Assembly (NCBI RefSeq): GCF_023566315.1
Contig: NZ_JAKNSU010000003.1
Length of the DNA stretch: 64,000 nucleotides
Strand: one strand, 5' to 3'
Source: Edwardiiplasma whartonense
Lineage (GTDB): Bacteria; Bacillota_I; Bacilli_A; Mycoplasmatales; Mycoplasmataceae
Below, piece by piece: positions 20,607 through 29,583 of this stretch (within the stretch, counting starts at the first letter, position 1; the number at the start of each line of letters is the position of its first letter). The position numbers were made by a program, and so were the translations under genes. The notes below the pieces were generated by a model, which worked only from the letters and a program-made list of their open reading frames with translations, was not told the origin of the DNA and ran no database searches.

Positions 20607-22052
20607 GTGATTGATTGAACTCAAGGTGATAACTGACAAGATCCAGGAACCTGAACAATTAGTTCTGATTATGGGGGATGGTTTCATGTCTATGCGTTTA
20701 CGATGACTCTGGGAATGATTCTTGCAGTTGGTTATAGTGCATTTAAGTTTTGAAAAAAAGGTATTCCTGTCACCCAATTGGCATGAGGAGTGATTGCGAT
20801 TATTCCTATGTCGCTATTTGGAGCTTCAATTTTTGGAAAGCTAAACGCTGATGGTCCTGGAGTTAATGCTAATGGAGTTGGGTTCTGAGGATTATTCGCC
20901 TTTTGACACGCAGGGATGGCTATTCATGGTGGGGTTTATGTTGGAACTTTAACTGGTTTAATTGTTTATGGAATTATGGGTCGTTACACTAAAGTTTCTT
21001 TATGAACTTATATGGACTGTATCATTCCCAACATTTTGTTAGGGCAAGGTATTGGGCGGTGAGGAAACTTCTTTAACCACGAAGTGATGGGACCACCAGT
21101 GGGATCGGTATCTAGCAACCCACTTTCTTGGTTACCTCATTATATTCAAGTGAATACGCAATGAAGATATACTGGAGCAACTGGTCAAATAATTAACGGA
21201 ATTAGTTTGCAAAATGGTCAAGTTTATCAAATGGCACCAATCTTCTTCTATGAATCAATTGCTTTATTTATTGCTTGAGGTTTAATTACTTTTGTTTTGC
21301 CAAATATTGGGAAATGAATTGGTCCTAAACCTTGAAAAAAACTTCCTAAAGAATATCACTTTAATGCTGGGCAAGGATGATTAAACTTTATTATGCCTTG
21401 AAAATACTCTGCTAAACAATTGGTTAAACACCCAGAACGAAACCAAAGTTATTTTGTAATTTGAAACCAAGCTTTTTATAAAAAGCTTGAAACTGATCAA
21501 AAACCAACCTATGAGAAAGAGATTGCTAAAATTAATCATAAGGGCGCTGGTTTAACTTCGCGTCGTTATCATAGTGGAAGAGCTTTAATTAAAGCAAACA
21601 ATCCCCAAAAGTACTGGATTACTAAGGTTGGAGCAGAGGCTGGAGGGTACTTCTTAGCTTGAAATATCATCAGGTTTGCTTTAGAGTTGCAACGACCTTA
21701 CGACCACTTGTTTATCATGTATGAAAAGACATTATCGTTAGTAATTATTATGCTGACAGCAGGACTGGGACTATTAATGATGATTCTTAGTCAAAATGTG
21801 ATTGCTTGATTCTTCCGTCAACCAAATAAGTTGTATGAAAAAGAATACTTTGAAGCACCTCATCTTGATAAAGCGTACTTTTATTATTTGAGAAAATGAT
21901 TAAACTTGAACAAAACTTCACAACCAAAGTCAAAAAAGAAGCAAACTAATTCAAGTAAACAAGAACAAATCAAACAGAGAAAAAAACTTTCTAAAGAAGA
22001 TAAGGCAGCGCAAAAACTTGCTAAAATGCAAAAAAAGAAAACTAATGATTAG
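20607..22052 (+). CDS. lgt: Prolipoprotein diacylglyceryl transferase paralogue 2
   Basis: Second Lgt, 481 residues. It keeps the HGG loop (MAIHGGVYVG, aligned with E. coli His103), the signature GRWGNFFNHEVMG, the FFYES motif and the distal GGYFLAWNIIRFALELQRP, so it is likely the active enzyme that lipidates lipoproteins such as the two at 29584 and 31187. It has about twenty TGA Trp codons. A moderately long cytoplasmic segment precedes the last helices, and the tail is lysine-rich. The start is GTG 20607, 8 bases after AAGGAG; TATAAT at 20573-20578 is the -10. whiA follows 11 bases later. Confidence 0.93.
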
Positions 22053-22063
22053 GATGTGAATTG

Positions 22064-23005
22064 ATGTCATTTGCTTTAGAAGTTAAAGAAGAAATTGTTT
22101 CTCATACTTTCAGTGACGCTCAAGAACAAGCTTTTTTGTGTGGTTTTATTAAATACAACGGTGAGTTAATTTATTCTGATAACTTATTAAAGCTGCACAT
22201 TAGCACGATTAGTAACAAGATTGCGCGAACTTTATTAACTTTTGTTAAAAAACACTATCAAGGTGAGGTTTTAATTTCAATTACTCAATCTCAAACTTTA
22301 AAGAAACAAAAAGTTTATCATTTAACTTTAAATGGTGAAGTGAAAAACTTTTTGATCCAATTAAACATCATTGATACTAGACAAAGTAAGGTTATTGTCC
22401 TTGATCAAGAAATTCTTAGTCATTCTGATTTATTGCGTTCATATGTGGCGGGAATGTTTGTAGCGATTGGTTCAGTTAATGCGCCCCAGTCTTATTACCA
22501 TTTGGAGTTAAGATTTCGAGAAAATGCTGATGCGCTTTATTTTCAAAGTTTAATGCACAATCAGGGTTTTAATTTTAAACTGTTAAACCGTAAAAATCAG
22601 ATTTATCTGACTTATTTAAAGAAAGCAACGTTGATTTCTGATTTTTTGAAATTTATTGATGCAGGATTAAGTGTAATGAAATTTGAAAACGAACGCATTT
22701 CACGAGACATGGTTAATAGCATTAACCGAATTTCTAATATTGATATTTCTAACCAAGCAAAGGTGTTAAAAACTGCTGAAGAACAAGTAAAACAAATTAC
22801 TTACATTAAACAACACCATCAAATGCAAAAGTTAAGCGAGAAAGCAAACGTTTTAGCAAATTTAAGGTTAAGATTTCCTGAATCGTCATATGTGGAGTTA
22901 GAGAGTGAGATGCAAAAAAAAGGTTTTGTGATTACTAAGTCTGGGATTGCTAATCTTTTTAAAAACATTGAAAAACTTTATCACGAAATTTATAAAGATG
23001 ATTAG
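22064..23005 (+). CDS. whiA: WhiA-like DNA-binding protein
   Basis: A 313-residue WhiA/DUF199 protein: an N-terminal LAGLIDADG-like homing-endonuclease fold (SFALEVKEEIVSH, FLCGFIKYNGEL, LLRSYVAGMFVAIGSVNAP) and a C-terminal helix-turn-helix (LANLRLRFPESSYVELESE, KSGIANLFKNIEKL). In Firmicutes WhiA affects division and chromosome segregation; the role in mollicutes is not settled. ATG 22064 is chosen over the TTG just before it. It is probably cotranscribed with lgt. Confidence 0.92.
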   Translation: MSFALEVKEEIVSHTFSDAQEQAFLCGFIKYNGELIYSDNLLKLHISTISNKIARTLLTFVKKHYQGEVLISITQSQTLKKQKVYHLTLNGEVKNFLIQLNIIDTRQSKVIVLDQEILSHSDLLRSYVAGMFVAIGSVNAPQSYYHLELRFRENADALYFQSLMHNQGFNFKLLNRKNQIYLTYLKKATLISDFLKFIDAGLSVMKFENERISRDMVNSINRISNIDISNQAKVLKTAEEQVKQITYIKQHHQMQKLSEKANVLANLRLRFPESSYVELESEMQKKGFVITKSGIANLFKNIEKLYHEIYKDD

Positions 23006-23075
23006 TAAACAAAAAAGTGTTGTTTCAATTTATTTTAGATATAATTAAATCAGCAAAAAGAAAGGGGTAATAAGG

Positions 23076-23306
23076 ATGACTAAAGAAATAAAAAAAGAAG
23101 ACATCGTCGGGATTCTTGGTCAAAATATGCGAAACCTCCGAACTAAGGAAAACATTACTCAAGAAGAATTGAGTTTTCGTTCAGGATTACACCGCAATTA
23201 CATCTCTGATACTGAACGGGGAACTAGAAATATTTCTCTAAAAGCAGTTGAAAAGATTGCTAAGGGATTAAATGTTGAGTTAGCTGAGCTTTTTAAAAAA
23301 GGATAA
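23076..23306 (+). CDS. Small XRE-family transcriptional regulator
   Basis: A 76-residue protein that is almost entirely one Cro/CI-type helix-turn-helix (LGQNMRNLRTKENITQEELS, then LHRNYISDTERGTRNISLKA). No second domain is present, so it acts through DNA binding alone, probably as a dimer. It has its own AAAGGGG ribosome-binding site, a TATAAT at 23040-23045 and a terminator after it, so it is monocistronic. The target genes are unknown. Confidence 0.9.
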   Translation: MTKEIKKEDIVGILGQNMRNLRTKENITQEELSFRSGLHRNYISDTERGTRNISLKAVEKIAKGLNVELAELFKKG

Positions 23307-23318
23307 TTAACTAATTTT

Positions 23319-23357
23319 AAAAGACCAAACCATTAAAAAGAGGTTGGTCTTTTTTTG
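23319..23357 (+). terminator. Terminator after the XRE regulator
   Basis: Stem AAAAGACCAA / TTGGTCTTTT followed by a T-run; the inner part of the stem has one bulge. Confidence 0.8.
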
Positions 23358-23454
23358 ACTAGTAGCATTAATAAAAATTAAAGGCCAGGTTTAATTAAGT
23401 ACAAAAATATAGTAGAATTACAATTAGTTTTAAAAGGAGAGGAGGGTTATTTCT

Positions 23455-23748
23455 ATGGGCGCATTATTAGCAAGTAATGGGGCAAATTATACGGCAAATC
23501 GAATTATTTTAGGGTTTGAAATTGCGATTATGATTGTTGCTGTAGCCATGATTGTAATTGGTTTATTACAGAATAAAAAATCACAAACTGGTTTAAGTGC
23601 ATTAAATGGTGGAAACGAAGAGTTATTTATCAATTCTAAAGAACGTGGTGCAGATAAGGTCTTTTCAATCTGGATGTTGTCTTTAGGAATAGTTTTCTTT
23701 GTCATCACTTTAGTTATATGTATCTTAACAAACACTATTTTAAAGTAG
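23455..23748 (+). CDS. secG: Preprotein translocase subunit SecG
   Basis: Small translocon subunit, 97 residues, with two membrane helices (LGFEIAIMIVAVAMIVIGLL and MLSLGIVFFVITLVICIL). Between them lies the conserved cytoplasmic loop QNKKSQTGLSALNGGNEELF, diagnostic of mollicute SecG. GGAGAGGAGGG upstream is a strong ribosome-binding site. The stop codon lies inside the terminator hairpin that follows. Confidence 0.92.
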   Translation: MGALLASNGANYTANRIILGFEIAIMIVAVAMIVIGLLQNKKSQTGLSALNGGNEELFINSKERGADKVFSIWMLSLGIVFFVITLVICILTNTILK

Positions 23749-23756
23749 TGTTTTTT
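23729..23756 (+). terminator. Terminator overlapping the secG stop codon
   Basis: Stem AAACACTA / TAGTGTTT with a T-run. The TAG of secG is the first part of the right arm. Confidence 0.75.
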
Positions 23757-23792
23757 ACTTTTTAATTACCAGAAGGAGAGTTTAGTATCAGC

Positions 23793-25934
23793 ATGATGGA
23801 AACCAAAATTATTAATTTATTAAAGAAACATGAGAAGAAGCTGCCTTTAACGATTTTAGAGCGAAACTTAAAGGCTAATTCAAACGAGCTTTTGAATCTT
23901 TTAAAAGAAATGGATGAGCAAAATCTGATTGCTTTAACTCCCGATTTTAATGTTTATTTAATTGATCAAGAACCTTACTTTAAGGGTCATGTTAAAATGC
24001 ATCCCAAAGGTTTTGGATTTGTGACAAATTTTCACGATTTAGAGGGTGATGATTTTTTTATTCCCCCAGTAAATTTAAATAATGCCATTAGTGGTGATGT
24101 TGTTGTTTATCGAATTCAAAAAGATAATTATCAAGAACACGATCCTGCCATTCCACCCCGATTTAAAGCAGGTGTAGCTGAAGTTTCTAGTCGAGAAAAA
24201 GAATTTTTGGTTGGAGAATTAAAAAAATCAAGCGATGAAAGGTTTCTTGATTTAATCCCAACTGATCAAAGTTTAAGTTCGTTTCGAGTAGTAATGGTTA
24301 ACAAAAAAGATTTTCACTTAGATGCAAATTTATTGTTAAAGGCAAAGATTTTACGGAGTGAAGGTCGCAAGTTGTTTGTCAGAATTATTAAAGTTATTGG
24401 TAATGCTTTAAAAGCATCAGACCGAATCATTGCGATTGCTGAAGAATTCAACATCAAGATTGATTTTAATAAAAATACTTTAAATGAAGCACAAAAGGTT
24501 GCTCTAACTCCTGATAACCAAAGTGAAGAATTGAATAAGAGAACCAAGCAAAGTTTGATTGGTAAAACGATGGTGACAATTGATGGGGTTGACTCTAAGG
24601 ATTTGGATGATTCAATTGGGGTTGAAAAAATTGATGACCAACATTATCGCTTAACTGTCGCAATTGCTGATGTTGCGCACTATGTTCAACCAAAAACCTT
24701 CTTAGACAAAGAGGCGTTAATGCGGGGAAATTCAACTTATTTGGTCGATACTGTGATTCCGATGCTTCCAGAGGTTTTATCTAATGGGGTTTGTTCATTA
24801 AACCCAAATGAAAAGAAGTTTGTTCTGGTTTGTGAAATGGTTTTTGACTTAACGGGAAAAATGGTTGAGAAACAAATTTATGAAAGCGTCATGATTTCAG
24901 TTGACCGCTTAAATTACAATCAGGTAAATGAGTATTATGCTACAAAAACGATTAGTGCTAGTAAAGAAGTCCAAACAATGCTAAATCATGCTTTTGAATT
25001 GCACCACATTTTAAATAAAGAGCGAATTGCTCGTGGCACAATCAACTTTGAAATTCGTGAACCTAAAGTTATTTTAGATGATAATGCCAATGTTGTGGAG
25101 ATTAGTTCACGAACAAGTGGAGAAAGTGAAAAGTTGATTGAGAACTTTATGGTAAGTGCCAACGAAGCGGTTGCTACAACAATTTATGAAAAAGAATTAC
25201 CTTTTATTTACCGAAATCATGGTCGTCCTGAAGCTGAAAAATTATTAGAATGGTATGCTACTTTAATTAACTTTGGAATTGATGTAAAGTTAACTGATAA
25301 ACAAAAACTTGATCCTAAAAACTTGAATCATACACTAAAGCAAATCGATCAACAGATTACTGATTCTTTAGAAGTAGAACTCTTAAACCTAAGTTTGTTG
25401 CGATACATGGACAAAGCAAAGTATGGTTTAATTAACATTGGTCATTTTGGTTTAGCTTCGAAGTGCTACACGCACTTTACTTCGCCAATTCGTCGCTACA
25501 GTGATTTAATTGTTCACCGTTATTTGAAACAATATTTAGTTAAACAAGAAACTGATGCTTGAAAATTAGAGCAAAATGCTGCTTTTGTGGAAAAAGCGAG
25601 TTTAATCATTAATGATACTGAACAAAGTTCAATTGATACTGAACGTGAAGTGATTAAGGTTTGCATGGTGGAATATATGCAAGATAAAGTGGGTCAAGAA
25701 TTCATTGGTGTGGTAGTAACAGCTTTAAAGTTTGGTACCTTTATTCAGTTAGAAAATATGGTCGAAGGTTTAGTGCATATTTCTGAATTTCCTCAGGGAA
25801 CCTCTTATAATGAAAAGAGTCAAAGTTTAATTACTCCCCAAAATAAGATTTACAAGATGGGAGATAAGGTTAAAGTTAAACTAATAAAAGCGGATTTACC
25901 AACTCGCAAAATTGATTTCCAGTTTGTTAATTAG
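23793..25934 (+). CDS. rnr: Ribonuclease R
   Basis: Processive 3'-5' exoribonuclease, 713 residues. It has N-terminal winged-helix and cold-shock-like domains, then the RNB catalytic domain with SKDLDDSIGV (metal-binding aspartates) and FTSPIRRYSDLIVHRYL, and a C-terminal S1 domain (GVVVTALKFGTFIQLENMVEGLVHISEF). One TGA at 25560-25562 is Trp. The next two genes are smpB and tmRNA, partners of RNase R in clearing non-stop mRNAs, so the order is functional. The ribosome-binding site (AAGGAG, 23772-23777) lies 15 bases from the first ATG, rather far; an ATC at 23787 in frame is possible. Confidence 0.96.
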
Positions 25935-25948
25935 AAAAGGTGAAAACA

Positions 25949-26401
25949 ATGGGTATGAAAATTATTGTCACTAATAAAAAGGCACGGTTTAATTACGAAG
26001 TGATTGATAGTGTTGAGGCAGGAATTAGTTTAACTGGTAGTGAAGTAAAATCAATTCGCCAAGGCGATGTTTCAATTAATGAAGCGTTTGTTTTAATTCG
26101 AAAACAAGAAGCGTTTATTATTAATATGAATATTAAAAGATATGAACATTCTACTAATACCCCTACTAAGTTAGATCCTAGTCGCACTAGAAAATTATTG
26201 TTACATAAAACAGAAATTAACCGTTTATTAAAAAGGGTTCAAGAAGAAAAATTAACCCTAGTTCCTGGAAAGTTATATTGAACTAATAATCGGGTTAAAT
26301 TAGAGGTTATTTTAGGAAAAGGAAAGAAACTTCACGACAAACGTCAAACAATTAAAGAACGCGATTCTCAACGAGAAATTAATAAGGGTTATAAACGATA
26401 A
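25949..26401 (+). CDS. smpB: SsrA-binding protein SmpB
   Basis: Binds tmRNA and brings it to stalled ribosomes; 150 residues, the family length. It has the conserved GISLTGSEVKSIRQGDVSINEA, and the C-terminal KKLHDKRQTIKERDSQREI that enters the empty mRNA channel. A TGA at 26279-26281 is Trp (LYWTNNRVKLE). ATG 25949 is preferred over the in-frame GTG at 25940 because AAAGG lies 6-7 bases before it. It starts 14 bases after rnr and is followed by tmRNA. Confidence 0.96.
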
Positions 26402-26439
26402 GCCTGAGATTTAGCCCACTTTTTTGCAGTGACTTTTGC

Positions 26440-26468
26440 TTGTTAAATGCCTAATTTTCGCATAAAAT
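26440..26468 (+). promoter_or_regulatory. Promoter of tmRNA
   Basis: TTGTTA (26440-26445) and TAAAAT (26463-26468) are separated by 17 bases and end 28 bases before the mature tmRNA 5' end, so the primary transcript would be trimmed by RNase P. Confidence 0.65.
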
Positions 26469-26496
26469 AAGAGTGTGATTTCAATTAGATCATCAC

Positions 26497-26910
26497 GGGG
26501 GTGTCCTGGTTTCGACAGGATATCTGTTGTCTATAACAGCAGTGGTCTGGTAAACCTAAAGACTACTAGGTTTGATTAAACGCAAACAAAAAAGAAGAAA
26601 AATTTGAAATGCCAGCATTTATGATGACAAACAATCAAGCTGGGGCAGTTTTATTAACTGCTTAATCCAACTTTAATTTAAGTTAAACATTTCTAAGGGT
26701 AGTAGTTTTAGTCGGTTAATTATTATCTTTTTACCCAATCGATTCCGAAGTTATGATTGCAATAAATAGCTTTTAAATACCATTGCAAATGATTCTTTAA
26801 TCCTTTGTTGATTTCAGTTAATTAATCATCAGTTAGGAAAGCAAATAAACTTGTAGACGTTATAGACAAGGGTTTCTTGGACGCGGGTTCAATTCCCGCC
26901 ATCTCCACCA
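26497..26910 (+). ncRNA. ssrA: Transfer-messenger RNA
   Basis: Rescues stalled ribosomes by acting first as a tRNA-Ala-like molecule and then as a short mRNA. The 5' end GGGGGTG pairs with CATCTCC before the encoded ACCA at the 3' end, and the universal GGTTTCGACAGG and GTTCAATTCCCGCC motifs are present. The tag reading frame runs from GCA 26582 to TAA 26663-26665 and codes for 27 residues (starting ANKKEEKFEMPAFMM and ending AVLLTA), long as in other mollicutes that use Lon for tagged proteins. The length is 414 nt. Confidence 0.96.
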
Positions 26911-26934
26911 AATGCTGAATTCAGCACCATCAAG

Positions 26935-26972
26935 ACAAGACATGCACAAGCAAATGATGTCTTGTTTTTTTA
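26935..26972 (+). terminator. Terminator after tmRNA
   Basis: Stem ACAAGACAT / ATGTCTTGT with a 13-base loop, followed by a long T-run. Confidence 0.88.
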
Positions 26973-27015
26973 TTTTTGATAGAATTAACAGAAGTATTAA
27001 CAAAGGAAAATTTTA

Positions 27016-28437
27016 ATGAAAGAATTGAGCGAACTCACTTTAGAGATCCAAAAAGTTTTACAAACCCATGATAAAAAAAGAATTAATAAGTTATTTAACA
27101 CGTACCAAGATGTTGATATTGCTAGTGCTTTAAACCAGTTAGATGATGAAGCTGAGATTATTGCTACTTTTGAATTGATTAATAAGAAATATCAAACTAC
27201 CTTATTTCCTTATTTAAACTTAGAAACTCAAGAATTATTGGTAAAGAATTTAAATAACAATGATTTAAAGCTTTTAGTTAACAATATTTATAGTGATGAC
27301 TTGGTTGATTTAATTGATGATTTACACAAAGATGATGTTAAAAAAGTTCTTGATTTAACTAGTGCTGAAAAGCGCTTAGAATTAAATAATATTCTTCAAC
27401 ACGACGAACAAACTGCTGGAGGAATTATGAGTGTTAACTTTTTAAAGTTACCCCAAACTTTGACAGTCTCAGAAGCAATTAAAGCAGTCCAAGCTGTTCA
27501 TGATAAGGTTGAAAATGTTGATGATTTATTCATTGTTGATGACTTTGAAACTTTGGTAGGACAAATCCAGCTGAAAGACCTACTGTTCAATGATAGTGAA
27601 GCTAAGTTGGAAACCATTATGAATACAGCAGTAGTTTCAACAAAAATTGATAAAGACCAAGAAGAAGTTGCTCAAGTTTTTAAACGTTATGATTTGAATA
27701 GTTTGCCTGTAGTTACTCTTGATAATAAGTTAGCAGGAGTAATTGCGATTGATGATGTGGTTGATGTAATTGAACGAGAAACTACTGAAGATTTACAACG
27801 TTTTGCTGGGATTACACCATTCAACGATGATGATCCTTTCAAACAAAGAATTGGGGGAATGTTTCTTTCTCGTTTAATTTGACTGGGTGGGGGAATGTTG
27901 TTTGCCACGATTGTGCAAATTTTATTAGTCGTTTTTTTCAATGACTATGGCTTAAATCTCGCTGATTTAGGAACAGTTAATGATGCTAAGTATGGGGTTA
28001 TTTATTTGTATGTTCCGTTAGTTTTTGTTTTAATGGGAGTTTGTGGAATTGGTGTGAACCAATCAACAAGTAATGTTGTTCGCGCGTTGTCAATTAATGA
28101 TGATCATAAAAAACTGCGTCGTTTAGTCTTTAAAGAAATGTTAACTTCTTTAATTGTTAGTGTTGTGATGGTTGTTTTAAATATCTTACGATTAGTAATC
28201 TTCTATGCAATTCAATTCAATGACATCAAAAGTCAAGGTTTATGAGATGCGGTTTTAGCCAGCAGTGTAACTTTGATTCTTGGTATTCTTTTAAGTGGAT
28301 TATTAGGATCGCTATTACCAATTGGGGCTAAAAAACTCAAACGTGATCCTTCATTAGTTTCTTCTCCACTAATGATTGGCATTATTACTATTGTTGTTTG
28401 TGCGATTTTCTTTGGTTTAGGACTAGCGTTTTACTAA
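27016..28437 (+). CDS. mgtE: Magnesium transporter MgtE
   Basis: Mg2+ channel of the MgtE family, 473 residues. The N-terminal superhelical domain (residues 1-130) and a CBS-domain pair (about 135-255, with VENVDDLFIVDDFETLVGQI and NSLPVVTLDNKLAGVIAIDD) form the cytoplasmic Mg2+ sensor. The membrane domain follows from about residue 285 after the connecting helix (RIGGMFLSRLIWLGGGM). TGA codons at 27880-27882 and 28243-28245 are Trp. It has its own short leader after the tmRNA terminator; trmB follows 19 bases later. Confidence 0.95.
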
Positions 28438-28456
28438 AAAATAGAGAGAGAAAAAC

Positions 28457-29119
28457 ATGCGTTTAAGAAATAAAAACTGAACAAAAGATTATTTATTAAA
28501 TCACCCTCAGCATTTAATTCCTGTGTCAAACGACCAGTTGAAAGTAGGAGATTTTTTTGCTAATCACAACCAATTTTATGCTTTAGAAATTGGTTGTGGT
28601 AAGGGTGATTTTTTGATTGCTCAATCTTTAATTCATCCCGACTGAAACTTGGTTGGTTTGGAAAAAGAAAGTACGGTGGTTGGGGTTGCTTTAAAAAAAG
28701 CTTTAATTACAAAGCACGAACAACTTGATAATTTAAAGTTTATGAATGGATTTGCAGAAAAACTTCAACAAGTTTTTCTGCCTAACTCTTTTGATTGTCT
28801 TTTCTTAAATTTTTCTGATCCTTGACCAAAAGCAAAACACTATAAAAAACGGTTAACTTATCAAACATTTCTTGATGACTATTTTAAGATTTTAAAACCA
28901 TCAGGAAAAGTTGAGTTAAAAACTGATAACGACCAACTTTATCAGTTTAGTTTAGAACAAATAACTGCACATCCGCAATGGAGAATTGTTTATCAAACTA
29001 CTGATTTGTATGCTGATGTTAACCAGTTAAAAACTAATGTTCCTACTGAATATGAGAAGAAGTTTCATGCTCAAGGAAAAACGATTAAGAAAATCATTTT
29101 CCAACCCCACTCACTATAA
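28457..29119 (+). CDS. trmB: tRNA (guanine-N7-)-methyltransferase
   Basis: Forms m7G46 in tRNA variable loops using SAM. It has 220 residues and three TGA Trp codons; under the standard code it breaks into short fragments and is easily missed. The SAM-binding motif is ALEIGCGKGDFL, and the family signature FSDPWPKAKHYKKRL is exact. The C-terminal TNVPTEYEKKFHAQGK is the usual tRNA-recognition end. ATG 28457 follows AGAGAGAGA. Confidence 0.95.
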
Positions 29120-29157
29120 AAATTTTTATTGCAAAAAACCAAGAGTTAAAAAGGATC

Positions 29158-29207
29158 CAAGGCTTCTACTGAAGCCTTGCCAGTCTATTTTGGTGTAAAA
29201 TAGACTG
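29158..29207. repeat. Two adjacent perfect inverted repeats without T-runs
   Basis: Hairpin one is CAAGGCTTC / GAAGCCTTG with a 4-base loop (29158-29179). Hairpin two is CAGTCTATTTT / AAAATAGACTG with a 5-base loop (29181-29207). Neither is followed by T's, so they are not typical terminators. They may be protein-binding palindromes, RNA processing sites or part of a mobile remnant. Between them and the aptamer at 29395 no gene is seen. Confidence 0.7.
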
Positions 29208-29394
29208 TCCCAAATTAAAACAGGGAAAATAATTTTTAGTTAATTTTTTTTGTGCTGTGGAAAAATAATTATCACCTTGATAGATAGGGGCTTATTTACA
29301 AAGGTAATAATTCCAGAATGACAAACTTTGTTTTTTACTGTTTTTTTTAAAAACAATTAAGGTTATTATTATTTACATAAAATTGAATATCAAA

Positions 29395-29460
29395 TTCTTA
29401 TATAGGGTAACACAATGGGTTACTGACTCCACCCCTACCAAAAATCAGGGACTATAAGAA
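29395..29460 (+). promoter_or_regulatory. Purine-riboswitch aptamer of the 2'-deoxyguanosine type
   Basis: P1 is TTCTTATA / TATAAGAA. P2 is GTAAC / GTTAC with loop ACAATGG. P3 is CCCT / AGGG with a 10-base loop. The joining strand reads ACTCCACC, so the base corresponding to U51 of guanine aptamers is C, while the base that pairs with the ligand (C74, in GACTAT) is C. From memory, the M. florum 2'-deoxyguanosine aptamer has the same 62-base core length, the same P2/P3 geometry and the same C in place of U51. The P2 pair G-C there is A-T here, a compensated change. It controls the lipoprotein gene at 29584. Confidence 0.82.
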
Positions 29461-29481
29461 CATACTCTAGGTATGTTTAAT

Positions 29482-29520
29482 GAGGATTATTACTTTTGAT
29501 AATAAATAATCCTCTTTTTT
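29482..29520 (+). terminator. Terminator in the deoxyguanosine-riboswitch leader
   Basis: A perfect 10-bp stem (GAGGATTATT / AATAATCCTC) followed by six T's, lying between the aptamer and the lipoprotein start codon. This arrangement suggests control by premature termination. A second small hairpin (AACATAC / GTATGTT, 29459-29477) lies between P1 and the terminator. Confidence 0.85.
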
Positions 29521-29583
29521 ATGGGTCTGCTGATTGAGAATACGTGTTTTCTTTTTTAAAACATACCTGAAGGAGGGTGAATA

